Positions 14,522-21,468 of a stretch of 26,164 bases of DNA are shown in pieces. The position numbers and the translations under genes were made by a program. Source of the DNA: an uncultured Rhodoplanes sp. (GTDB lineage Bacteria > Pseudomonadota > Alphaproteobacteria > Rhizobiales > Xanthobacteraceae). The DNA is taken from positions 1-26,164 of the forward strand of contig CAKZHN010000590.1 in the NCBI GenBank assembly GCA_936924235.1, given 5' to 3'. The stretch's first letter is position 1; each line of letters opens with the position of its first letter. The notes under the pieces are model-generated. The model was not told where the DNA came from and searched no databases. It saw nothing but the letters and a program-made list of their open reading frames with translations.

Positions 14522-14803
14522 ATGGCGATCGAGAAAACTGGGGGCGTTGTTCGGAAGGCCCTGACGCGCGTGCTTGCTGCAGGTGCACTTTTGGCGATCT
14601 ACGCTGTGGCCACCGTGACGACGTCGGGCGTATTCCTCGCCTCGGCGACGACGGCGGCCAATGCGTATTACCGCGGCCGCGGCCGGGGCTACTATCGTGG
14701 TGGCTATCGTGGATATCGCGGCGGCTACCGCGGAGGCTGGGGTCGAGGCTATGGCCATTGGTGCCACCGTCCCTGGAACAGCCGTCGTTACTACTGCTAC
14801 TGA
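14522..14803 (+). CDS. Small secreted Gly/Tyr/Arg-rich protein
   Basis: The 93-residue product starts at an ATG preceded by a good GGGAGA ribosome-binding site. A basic N-terminus and hydrophobic stretch (about 14-45) form a signal peptide or anchor with likely cleavage near ANA/YY (residue 47). The mature part of about 46 residues is almost entirely Gly, Tyr, Arg and Trp, with repeats of the form RGGYRGYRGG and a tail WCHRPWNSRRYYCY containing two Cys. Such short, strongly basic GYR-rich exported proteins are common but uncharacterised in Rhizobiales; no enzymatic motif is present. It could bind anionic envelope polymers, which is inference. An EcfG-type promoter and a sigma70-like promoter lie upstream and an intrinsic terminator lies 28 bp after the stop, so it is probably a single-gene stress-inducible unit. 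Confidence 0.75.
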   Translation: MAIEKTGGVVRKALTRVLAAGALLAIYAVATVTTSGVFLASATTAANAYYRGRGRGYYRGGYRGYRGGYRGGWGRGYGHWCHRPWNSRRYYCY

Positions 14804-14830
14804 GCCATTTCCGCTCGAAACTGTTACCGG

Positions 14831-14858
14831 GCCGGCCGCGCAAGCGGCCGGCTTTGTG
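14831..14858 (+). terminator. Intrinsic terminator after the small secreted-protein gene
   Basis: GCCGGCCGC (14831-14839), loop GCAA, and GCGGCCGGC (14844-14852) form a perfect GC-rich 9-bp stem followed by TTTGTGTT. The GCAA tetraloop adds stability. It separates the gene ending at 14803 from the next one at 14932. Confidence 0.7.
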
Positions 14859-14931
14859 TTGCGCGCGGGCCCTTGCAAGCCGCCACGATGTGGGGCACGC
14901 CAACGCAAGGGCGACGAGGGAGGGATTCTTG

Positions 14932-15168
14932 ATGCGCCGTGTTCTGCTATCGCTCACCGCTGCTTCGATCGTTCTGACCGCCGCGTCGCTTGCGCCTGCC
15001 AGCGCCATGACGGTCGGCACCGCCGCAGGCATCCGGGCGGGCCTGGCCGAGACCAGCGCCGTCGATGAGGTCGTCTACATCTGCCGCCACCGCTATTTCA
15101 CCAGCCGCCGGCTGTGCTGGTGGCGGCCCGGCGGCTACTCCTGGAAGTTCTGGCGCCGCCGCTATTAA
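14932..15168 (+). CDS. Small secreted Trp/Arg/Tyr-rich protein
   Basis: The frame is open further upstream, but a strong AGGGAGG ribosome-binding site 8 bases before the ATG at 14932 and the typical signal peptide starting MRRVLLSLTAAS fix this start. The 78-residue protein is cleaved near ASA/MT (residue 25/26). The mature part of about 53 residues ends in a basic aromatic tail (YICRHRYFTSRRLCWWRPGG, then a Tyr/Trp/Arg-rich end) with two Cys nine residues apart that could pair. I recognise no family with known function. It shares size, export signal, and an Arg/Tyr/Trp-rich Cys-bearing tail with the gene just upstream, which suggests a related envelope role, though sequence identity between them is not evident. 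Confidence 0.7.
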   Translation: MRRVLLSLTAASIVLTAASLAPASAMTVGTAAGIRAGLAETSAVDEVVYICRHRYFTSRRLCWWRPGGYSWKFWRRRY

Positions 15169-15323
15169 GAGCCGCCGCCAAGGGCCTGGATGGACTTGGA
15201 ATTTTCCCTCCAGGAAAGCGCTGGGGACGACTTGCCGCAGGGCCCGGGATCGGGCAGATTATGGTTAATGCGGCGCTTCGAGTGAGCCCTGGGTGAGGCC
15301 CCCCGGGCTGTGGAGTGCGTAAC

Positions 15324-15545
15324 GTGCGGTATCTGTTGTCGGCGGCTTGCCTGGCCGCCCTTGCCTTTTCGTCCATCACCAGCGCTTCGGCGGGTGACCG
15401 TGTGCCGGTCAACGCGTCGTATCGCGTCAGCACGCCTGCGCCCGTCTCGCGGGCGGCATCGGCGGATCAGATCCCAGGGAATTGCATCCGCGAGGCTTGC
15501 GGCCGGCTGTTCTGCTGGAACACCAACAGCATGAGCAGCCGCTAA
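15324..15545 (+). CDS. Small secreted Cys-containing protein
   Basis: I chose the GTG at 15324 because GGAG lies 8 bases upstream; a GTG at 15315 would add three residues. The 73-residue protein starts MRYLLSAACLAALAFSS with cleavage near ASA/GD (residue 23/24). The mature part of about 50 residues ends in CIREACGRLFCWNTNSMSS, with three closely spaced Cys. Function is unknown. It is the third tiny exported protein in a row on this strand, 155 bp after the previous one, and its stop is 20 bp from the end of the convergent recO gene. Confidence 0.6.
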   Translation: MRYLLSAACLAALAFSSITSASAGDRVPVNASYRVSTPAPVSRAASADQIPGNCIREACGRLFCWNTNSMSSR

Positions 15546-15565
15546 GGCTGATCTGCTGCTCTCTG

Positions 15566-16312
15566 CTACTGCGCCACTCGCGCCGGCGGCCCAGGCCGCC
15601 GGCCGAGCACTGCTGTCAGAAAGCCTTCGCGCGCATCCGCGAAGGTGAGCCCGCGCGGCTCCAGCACGCGGCGCGAGATGAAAAATCCGGTCAACGCGAA
15701 GCCGTCGGCGATGTCCTCGGACGACGGCATGACCTCCGCCGACAGAAACGCCGGCAGCCGGAACAGCCGATGCTGCCAGGGCTCGGCGGCAAGCCGCGAC
15801 ACCGCGCGCCCCGACTTCGGCGACACGAAGCCCAGGTCGTTCATGGTGCCGGTCGCGGCGCAGCTTTCGAGATCGAGGCCGAAGCCGAGTTCAGCGAGGA
15901 TCTGTAATTCGAAGCGCACGATCGCGGCCGCCGCGACGAACGGCTCGTCGAACAGCTCCAGCAGTTCGAGAAGCTGCTCATAGAGCTCGGGATGCGGATC
16001 GCGCTCGGCCAAGAGGCGGCACAGCGCCGCAAGGTGCGTGATGCCGTAGAGCACATGCGAGGCGGCAAGCTGGGAGGCACCGTGCAGCTGCAGCGGCTCG
16101 ACCTGGTAGTGGCCGAGATGCTCATCGAGCCGCGCCCGCCAGGTCACCCGCACTGCATTGCCGGGCTGCAGCATCGGCCGCAGCCGCGAGCCGCTGCCGC
16201 CGCGGACCAGGCCGAGATAGCGGCCGTGGTCCTGCGTCATGACCTCGAGAATGGCATTGGCCTCGCCGTGGCGCCTCGTCCCCAGCACGATGCCGTCGTC
16301 GGTCCATTCCAT
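15566..16312 (-). CDS. recO: DNA repair protein RecO
   Basis: The 248-residue protein is the RecF-pathway mediator that helps load RecA on SSB-coated single-stranded DNA and anneals complementary strands. The N-terminal OB fold is seen as MEWTDDGIVLGTRRHGEANA, then EVMTQDHGRYLGLVRGGSG, and LQPGNAVRVTWRARL. The C-terminal helical domain includes the ELQILAELGFGLDLESCAAT segment and SPKSGRAVSRLAA, typical of alphaproteobacterial RecO. The four-Cys zinc site known from Deinococcus RecO is missing, as in many proteobacteria. It is the last gene of the lepB-rnc-era-unknown-recO cluster, 31 bp after the preceding stop, and its own stop is 20 bp from the end of a convergent small gene. Confidence 0.93.
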   Translation of the reverse strand: MEWTDDGIVLGTRRHGEANAILEVMTQDHGRYLGLVRGGSGSRLRPMLQPGNAVRVTWRARLDEHLGHYQVEPLQLHGASQLAASHVLYGITHLAALCRLLAERDPHPELYEQLLELLELFDEPFVAAAAIVRFELQILAELGFGLDLESCAATGTMNDLGFVSPKSGRAVSRLAAEPWQHRLFRLPAFLSAEVMPSSEDIADGFALTGFFISRRVLEPRGLTFADAREGFLTAVLGRRPGPPARVAQ

Positions 16313-16343
16313 GGGCTTTTCTAGCCCCCTGCCCTCGTTCTCA

Positions 16344-17396
16344 TCAACGCCTGATCAAGGCCCGCGGCCGCGGATTTTTGCGCTGCGCCTCCTGGTCGTC
16401 GATCACGAAGCAGAGCGGCTGATCGGACAACTTGACCTTCGGGGACGTGACGCAACGCTGAAACACCGCGAGGTCGTTGAGCTCGCGGTACAGCATATAG
16501 GGATGGATCAGGAAGCGCCCCGAGTCGTCATCGAAATTGCCGAGCCGGTCGATGCGGCCCTTGATGGCGGGCTCGACCGCGATCTCGGCGTCGCGCAGCT
16601 CGTCGCCCGCGATGAAATTCTCGGGGAGCTGGTCGAACGGCCCGTCGAGATAGGTGTTGAGCCGTGACTGCCGTTCGCTCGCACCGATCATGATCTTCCG
16701 GGTCCCCCAGACATAGAACGCAAAGCCGGTGCGCTTGCCGATCACGATCCGGCTTGAGACCTTGCTCGGGAGGAAGGCGTCGGGGACCGGCTCGGAGTCA
16801 TCGAGCAGGAAATGAAAAATCTTCAGCCGTGTGTTGAACACCAGGAAGAAGCGGAGGCCGGACTCGTCGAACACCGGTCCGAGGAATTTCTCGTCGGCCA
16901 AGAGCAGGCTTGCCGGCGGCTTGACCTTCGACAGATCGTTGAGCGCGAAGGTCACGCTCTTGCCGGCGAGAGTGACTCGATATTGAAGCGGCGCAAGCTT
17001 CTCGACCGACACGCCTTTGTCGGTGCCGAACGCCTCATGGCGCTCCTCGGGTTCGTTGTTCCAGTCGGTCGGCTCCTCGCTGAACGAGAAGTTCACCTTG
17101 CCTTGGTCGCGGTCGGCCGCGGCCAAGCGAAAGTTGCCGACATAGCGCACGCCGTCGCGGGCGAAGCGGACGTAGTAGTAGTTCTCGGTCGGCAACACGG
17201 TCACGCGCTCAGGCAGCGCGTTGAGCACGTAGGAGAACACCGCGAAGGTGTCCGTGATCGCGAGCGTGCCGCCCGGCTTGAGCTCGCCGATGTCGGTTTC
17301 GTTGGTGTGCAGCACCGGCCGTGCGCTGTCCTGCGCGCGGGCCGCGCCCGCACAGAACAGCAGCGCCAACGTGATCGCGATGGCACGCGCCGCCAT
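16344..17396 (-). CDS. Conserved-looking secreted protein of unknown function between era and recO
   Basis: The ATG at 17396 is 2 bp after the era stop and has AGGAG 6 bases upstream (inside the end of era), so translation is probably coupled to era. The frame stays open upstream through era, but that part is a shadow. The 350-residue product has a signal peptide (MAARAIAITLALLFCAGAARA, about residues 1-21). The mature protein of about 330 residues has alternating short beta-like segments (LAITDTFAVFSYVLNALPE, LQYRVTLAGKSVTFALND, LKIFHFLLDDSEPVP, TGFAFYVWGTRKIMIGASE) and one Cys pair (RCVTSPKVKLSDQPLCFV) near the C-terminus. I recognise no domain. It could be a periplasmic beta-rich protein. 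Its place inside a repair/RNA-processing operon is unexpected for an exported protein. Confidence 0.8.
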   Translation of the reverse strand: MAARAIAITLALLFCAGAARAQDSARPVLHTNETDIGELKPGGTLAITDTFAVFSYVLNALPERVTVLPTENYYYVRFARDGVRYVGNFRLAAADRDQGKVNFSFSEEPTDWNNEPEERHEAFGTDKGVSVEKLAPLQYRVTLAGKSVTFALNDLSKVKPPASLLLADEKFLGPVFDESGLRFFLVFNTRLKIFHFLLDDSEPVPDAFLPSKVSSRIVIGKRTGFAFYVWGTRKIMIGASERQSRLNTYLDGPFDQLPENFIAGDELRDAEIAVEPAIKGRIDRLGNFDDDSGRFLIHPYMLYRELNDLAVFQRCVTSPKVKLSDQPLCFVIDDQEAQRKNPRPRALIRR

Positions 17397-17398
17397 GC

Positions 17399-18316
17399 TC
17401 ACTCCTTGGGAAATTCCAGCCCCATCTGCCGGTAGCGCTCCGGATCGTCGCCCCAGTCCTCGCGCACCTTGACGAACAGGAACAGATGAACCTTCTGCTC
17501 GATGATCTCCGAGAGCTCGCGGCGCGACGCCTCGCCGATCGCCTTGATGGTCTGGCCGCCCTTGCCGAGCACGATCTTGCGCTGGCTCTCGCGCTCCACA
17601 TAGATCGTCTGCTCGACCTTCACCGAGCCGTCCTTGCGCTCGGTCCAGGTCTCGGTCTCGACCGTCGACTGGTACGGCAACTCCTGGTGCAGCTTCAGAT
17701 AAAGCTTCTCGCGGGTGATCTCGGCGGCGAGCTGGCGCACCGGCGCATCCGAGACCTCGTCCTCCGGATAGTGCCAGGGCCCTTCGGGGACATGCTCGGC
17801 GAGCCATTTGCGCACATCGGCGACGCCGTCGCCGCTCAGCGCCGAGATCATGAAGATCGAGTCGAACTTGGCCTTGGTGTTGAGCGCCTGCGCGAGCCCG
17901 AGCAGCTTCTCCTTGTCGACGATGTCGACCTTGTTGAGGATCAGAATCTTCGGTTGCCGGACTTCTTCGAGCTTGGCCACGATCGTCTCAGCCTCGTCGT
18001 CGAGGCCCTTCTTGGCATCGATCAGCACCGCGACCACGTCCGCGTCATGCGCGCCGGTCCAGGCCGTGGTGACCATGGCGCGGTCGAGCCGCCGCTTCGG
18101 CGAGAAGATGCCCGGCGTGTCGATGAAGATGAGCTGCGCCGGGCCTTCCATCGCGATGCCGCGCACCAGCGTGCGCGTGGTCTGCACCTTGGGCGAGACG
18201 ATCGCGACCTTGCTGCCGACCAGCGCGTTGGTCAGCGTGGACTTGCCGGCATTGGGCGCGCCGATCAGCGCGATGAAGCCGCAACGTGTATTGGCGCCTT
18301 GGTCTGGTTCAGGCAT
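17399..18316 (-). CDS. era: GTPase Era
   Basis: The 305-residue protein is the GTPase that binds the 3' end of 16S rRNA and helps 30S subunit maturation. The GTPase motifs are complete: G1 GAPNAGKST (19-27), the TTRT switch region, G3 DTPG (66-69), G4 NKVD (128-131) and G5 SALSG (158-162). The C-terminal KH domain includes YVERESQRKIVLGKGGQTIK with GKGG at 251-254. The start overlaps the end of rnc by 8 bp (18309-18316), a classic rnc-era arrangement that couples the two functions in rRNA maturation. The following gene starts 2 bp after its stop. Confidence 0.97.
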   Translation of the reverse strand: MPEPDQGANTRCGFIALIGAPNAGKSTLTNALVGSKVAIVSPKVQTTRTLVRGIAMEGPAQLIFIDTPGIFSPKRRLDRAMVTTAWTGAHDADVVAVLIDAKKGLDDEAETIVAKLEEVRQPKILILNKVDIVDKEKLLGLAQALNTKAKFDSIFMISALSGDGVADVRKWLAEHVPEGPWHYPEDEVSDAPVRQLAAEITREKLYLKLHQELPYQSTVETETWTERKDGSVKVEQTIYVERESQRKIVLGKGGQTIKAIGEASRRELSEIIEQKVHLFLFVKVREDWGDDPERYRQMGLEFPKE

Positions 18317-19418
18317 CGGGGCGATCCGTCAGCACGCCTTCGCGCTTGAGCAGCGCGGCGGCGGCGGCCTGCTCGGCCGAGCGTTTGGAACGGCCGATGC
18401 CTTCGGCAGGCTCGCGGTTCGGCAGCGTCACCGAGATGCGAAACTCCGGGCTGTGATGCGGCCCGGTGCGCTCGACCTCCTTGTAGGCCGGCGTGGGCAA
18501 ACCACGCGCCTGCGCCCATTCCTGCAGCATGGTCTTGGGATCGCGCAGCGGCCGCGCCGGCACGCGCATCCGTTCGCCCCAGAATTTCTCGACCAGATCG
18601 ACCGCCGCTTTGAAGCCGCCGTCGCAATAGACCGCACCGATCAGCGCCTCGCAGACGTCGGCGAGGATCGCGGTGCGGCTGCGTCCGCCGGCATTGGATT
18701 CGGAAGAGCCAAGCCTGATCGCCTCGCCGATCTGCATCGCCTTGGCGACGTCGGCGCAGGCCTCGCGGCGCACCAGGTCGGCGAGCCGCCGCGACAACTC
18801 GCCTTCGTCGGCCTTAGGGAACGACTGATACAGCATGTCCGAGATGATCAGACCCAGCACGTGATCGCCGAGGAACTCCAGCCGCTGGTAGGAATTGGCG
18901 CGGCCGCCGCCCGACACCGCCGAGATGTGCGTCAGCGACCGGTCGAGAAGGTCGCGATCCTTGAAGCGATAGCCGATGGTCGTTTCCAGCTCGCTCGACG
19001 CAGCGAGGTATTTTCTGGCCGCGCGGCGCTTGGCTGGAGACTCTGGCTTGGCTGCAGGCTCGGCGGGCTTGGCAGGCGCTGCAGCGGACTTGGCAGCCGG
19101 TGCTGCGGGTGTGCCAGTCTGCGCAGCGAGCTTGGCAGCCTGTGCGGCGAGTTTGGCGGCCGCGGCATTTTCCGCTCGCTTGGACCTGGCGCGTTTTAGC
19201 GGTGCAGATCCCTGCTCTGCCGATTTGGATACTGCTGATTTGGAATCGGCAGATTTGGCTTCTGTGGACTTAGGCTCTGTAGACTTGGGCTCTGTAGACT
19301 TGGGCTCTGCGGCCTTCGTTTCGGCGGGCTTGGTTTCCGACGCCGTGGAGGCGGCGAGATCGCTCTCGCGTGACGCCGCCTTGGATGCGCTATCTAACTT
19401 CGCCCCTCGTCTGCTCAT
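18309..19418 (-). CDS. rnc: Ribonuclease III with long repeat-containing N-terminal extension
   Basis: The enzyme cuts double-stranded RNA in rRNA and mRNA processing. The catalytic domain starts near residue 142, with RLEFLGDHVLGL (179-190, holding the acidic active-site residues) and a second acidic motif DVCEALIGAVYCDGG; the double-stranded RNA-binding domain begins at TMLQEWAQARGLPTPAYKE and ends KRSAEQAAAAALL. At 369 residues it is about 140 longer than usual (near 225-230). The extra part is low-complexity: pentapeptides ETKPA, EPKST and EAKSA types (28-72), a basic KRARSKR patch, an Ala-rich AKLAAQA duplication, and a Pro/Ala/Lys linker. The distal ATG at 19418 is supported by its ATGA overlap with the lepB stop. 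Alternative internal starts are not obvious: no Met occurs between residue 1 and the catalytic domain. Confidence 0.93.
   Translation of the reverse strand: MSRRGAKLDSASKAASRESDLAASTASETKPAETKAAEPKSTEPKSTEPKSTEAKSADSKSAVSKSAEQGSAPLKRARSKRAENAAAAKLAAQAAKLAAQTGTPAAPAAKSAAAPAKPAEPAAKPESPAKRRAARKYLAASSELETTIGYRFKDRDLLDRSLTHISAVSGGGRANSYQRLEFLGDHVLGLIISDMLYQSFPKADEGELSRRLADLVRREACADVAKAMQIGEAIRLGSSESNAGGRSRTAILADVCEALIGAVYCDGGFKAAVDLVEKFWGERMRVPARPLRDPKTMLQEWAQARGLPTPAYKEVERTGPHHSPEFRISVTLPNREPAEGIGRSKRSAEQAAAAALLKREGVLTDRPDA
19203..19337 (-). repeat. 15-bp/pentapeptide tandem repeat inside rnc
   Basis: Nine consecutive pentapeptides are encoded: ETKPA, ETKAA, three EPKST, EAKSA, DSKSA, VSKSA, EQGSA. 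The three EPKST units are nearly identical at DNA level (GAGCCCAAGTCTACA twice, the third with two changes), which suggests recent slippage. This stretch uses A/T-ending codons much more than the surrounding gene. Confidence 0.85.
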
Positions 19419-20170
19419 CGAACCAACGTGAACAACCGGCTCCAGCGAACAGAGAACGGCCAGCGCCAGAATTCCCAGGCGCGCTCGCCCTCATAGACCG
19501 AGAAGAAGATCAACTGGGCGCGGCCGACGATGTTCTCGAACGGCACGTAGCCGACCTGCGGGAAACGGCTGTCGGTTGAGTTGTGGCGGTTGTCGCCCAT
19601 CATGAAGTAGTTGTCGGGCGGCACCTCGTAGACCTCTGTGTTGTCCGACTGCAGGTTGTACGGCAGATCGAGCGTCGTGTAGCTGACGCCGTTCGGCAGC
19701 GTCTCCTTCCAGCGGCGCACGCGCACCGGGCGGCGGCCCTCTTCCTCGTCGATGAAGTCGTCGATGCGCTCGCGCGGCACCGGCTGGCCGTTGATGTGCA
19801 ACACGCCGTCGACCATCTGGATCTTGTCGCCGGGCAGGCCGATGACGCGCTTGATGTAGTCGGTGGTGTCGTCCTTGGGCAGGCGGAACACGACGACGTC
19901 GCCGCGCTCGGGCTTGCTGAAGGCGGCGATCCGGCCGGTGAACAGGTTCGGCGACAGCGGCAGCGAGTAGTGGCTGTAGCCGTAGGAGTACTTCGAGACG
20001 AACAGATAGTCGCCGACCAGGAGCGTCGCCTTCATCGAGCCGGACGGAATGTTGAACGGCTGGAAGAAAAAGGTCCGGATCACCAGCGCAATGATGCCGG
20101 CATGAATCAGCAGCCGGACGAATTCGCCGAGACCGCCCTCTTTGCGCTTTGTCATGCTGGTCTCACTCAT
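19415..20170 (-). CDS. lepB: Signal peptidase I
   Basis: The 251-residue inner-membrane protease removes signal peptides from exported proteins, of which this window encodes at least eight. After a short cytosolic start, one membrane helix (about 17-33) leads to FFFQPFNIPSGSMKATL with the catalytic Ser45. The general base Lys107 is in DYIKRVIGLPGD, and the C-terminal box is MMGDNRHNSTDSRF (GDN 192-194). Only one membrane helix is visible, as usual in alphaproteobacteria, against two in E. coli. An in-frame ATG at 20155 is an alternative start. Its stop overlaps the rnc start (ATGA). It is preceded by a 232-bp gap, so a promoter for the lepB-recO cluster probably lies there. Confidence 0.96.
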   Translation of the reverse strand: MSETSMTKRKEGGLGEFVRLLIHAGIIALVIRTFFFQPFNIPSGSMKATLLVGDYLFVSKYSYGYSHYSLPLSPNLFTGRIAAFSKPERGDVVVFRLPKDDTTDYIKRVIGLPGDKIQMVDGVLHINGQPVPRERIDDFIDEEEGRRPVRVRRWKETLPNGVSYTTLDLPYNLQSDNTEVYEVPPDNYFMMGDNRHNSTDSRFPQVGYVPFENIVGRAQLIFFSVYEGERAWEFWRWPFSVRWSRLFTLVR

Positions 20171-20402
20171 CGGCCTCGCGTCCCTGGCTTGAGCCCCGAA
20201 GCCTTGTAGCGGCTGCCCCAGTCATGCGCAATGAACCGGACCAGTGCCGCGCGGGCCCCCGGCGGATTAAATTTCATCCATTGTTTCAGGAATTTATGCT
20301 GCCCTGGACGATCTGCCTTGTGGGTCGTGACGCCCGCGGAAACCACACTCCATCACGGGATATTTATACCGCGAATCTCGACCCGCCAGAGTGATCCGGG
20401 AA
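20171..20402 (-). other. Gap between acpS and lepB, probable promoter region
   Basis: No gene is seen in these 232 bp. AT-rich patches such as TATAAATA (on the - strand, near 20366-20373) and ATTTAAT near 20269 stand out in the GC-rich sequence, but no convincing -35/-10 pair could be set, so the lepB promoter is not placed. Confidence 0.3.
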
Positions 20403-20813
20403 CTAGGCTTTCGGCGTCGCAGGGACCGCCGAGATGATGACGAAGGCCACCGCCATCGGCCCTTCGTCGCTGATGGTCAGGTCGATCTGAGCCTCGTAGC
20501 CGCTGGGGGTGATCTCCTGCAGCCGCTTCAGCGCCCCGCCGGTGAGCTTCATGGTCGGCCGCCCCGACGGCATGTTGACCACTCCCATGTCGCGCCACCA
20601 GACGCCGTCGCGGATGCCGGTGCCGAGCGCCTTGGCGCAGGCCTCCTTGGCGGCAAAGCGCTTGGCGTAGGTCTCGACGCGGTTCTTCTTGCGCTCGGCG
20701 CGGGCGCGCTCGGTGTCGGTGTACACCCGGGCGAGGAAGCGGTCGCCGTGCCGCTCGATCACCTTGGCGACGCGGCGAACGTCCGAAATGTCGGAACCGA
20801 GACCGAGAATCAT
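20403..20813 (-). CDS. acpS: Holo-[acyl-carrier-protein] synthase
   Basis: The 136-residue enzyme transfers 4'-phosphopantetheine from CoA to the serine of apo-ACP, as needed for fatty acid synthesis. Family motifs are GLGSDISDVRRV (4-15, with the Mg-binding Asp8) and FAAKEACAKALGTGI (53-67, with Glu57). The small size and trimer-forming fold region (WWRDMGVVNMPSGRPTMKL) are normal. A GGGCGGA ribosome-binding stretch precedes the ATG, 18 bp after the stop of the unknown secreted-protein gene, so it is probably in one operon with rsh, pdxJ and that gene. In other alphaproteobacteria pdxJ and acpS are usually direct neighbours, followed by lepB. Confidence 0.94.
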   Translation of the reverse strand: MILGLGSDISDVRRVAKVIERHGDRFLARVYTDTERARAERKKNRVETYAKRFAAKEACAKALGTGIRDGVWWRDMGVVNMPSGRPTMKLTGGALKRLQEITPSGYEAQIDLTISDEGPMAVAFVIISAVPATPKA

Positions 20814-20831
20814 GCGGTTATCCGCCCCGGC

Positions 20832-21449
20832 TCACAGACCGGGAAATTCGCGTTGAATGAGCGCATTGAGGGCCTCCTTAGACGGAACGCCCGACGCTTC
20901 GTTTCCGTTGCGGATGAAGTCGGGCGGATCGAGGGGTGTCTTGTTGATGCTAAAATCCTTCCGGTTCCTGGCAAAGTCGGCGGCGATCAACCCGTCATGC
21001 CTGGATGCCGCAGGCAGAATATAAAACGCATCATCACGGTGTGGTCCGAACATCCTGGCCACGACGCCATCCGCCGGCACGCTCCGGCGCCGGCTGGAAA
21101 TCCGCCGAAGCTCGACCGGCTTCTTGAGGATGATCGCATAGACGCGCGCCAGCGGCAGCTCGCTGGCTTCCTTGCTCAAGGCGGCCAGGAACACGACCGC
21201 GTTGAAGCCCAAGGCGCGGGCCTCGTCGGGCGTGCTCGGCCAGGCGACGTCGAACAGCGCCATGCGGGCGGCGCCTTGGGGCGCGACCTTTTTGACTTCG
21301 GCCGCACGGGTCTCGAGACGGCGCTCGATCTCCTGCGCAGTGACCGGATCGTGCGTTGTCGGACCGCGGTTCACGACCTGCGCCGACGCGTCAAACATTG
21401 TCGTCGCCAATTGCGCGAGAATGCCGAGAGCCATCAGCGCCCCACGCAT
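20832..21449 (-). CDS. Unknown secreted protein inserted between pdxJ and acpS
   Basis: The 205-residue product has a signal peptide (MRGALMALGILAQLATTMFD, cleavage near ASA/Q at residue 24). The mature part contains QEIERRLETRAAEVKKV, a segment AARMALFDVAWPSTPDEARAL, a basic RRISSRRRSVP stretch, and DAFYILPAASRHDGLIAADF. I recognise no domain, active site or repeat. A strong GGGGAGGGGCG ribosome-binding site sits just before the ATG, 19 bp after the pdxJ stop, so it is well translated within the operon. It may be lineage-specific, since pdxJ and acpS are adjacent in many relatives. Confidence 0.72.
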   Translation of the reverse strand: MRGALMALGILAQLATTMFDASAQVVNRGPTTHDPVTAQEIERRLETRAAEVKKVAPQGAARMALFDVAWPSTPDEARALGFNAVVFLAALSKEASELPLARVYAIILKKPVELRRISSRRRSVPADGVVARMFGPHRDDAFYILPAASRHDGLIAADFARNRKDFSINKTPLDPPDFIRNGNEASGVPSKEALNALIQREFPGL

Positions 21450-21468
21450 TCGCCCCTCCCCGTTGCCC

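Noticed and set aside
15582..15603. Perfect inverted repeat GCCGGCGGCC / GGCCGCCGGC near the end of recO
   Set aside because: It lies within the recO coding sequence, has only two loop bases, and no T-run follows; Arg/Gly/Pro codons in GC-rich DNA easily produce it.
17397..17807. Upstream open extension of the unknown gene between era and recO
   Set aside because: It overlaps era in another frame; AGGAG before the ATG at 17396 and a clean signal peptide fix the start there.
20884..20909. GGAAC-N17-CGTT on the + strand within the unknown gene between pdxJ and acpS
   Set aside because: It is inside a coding region and antisense, with no + strand gene downstream; regarded as a chance match.
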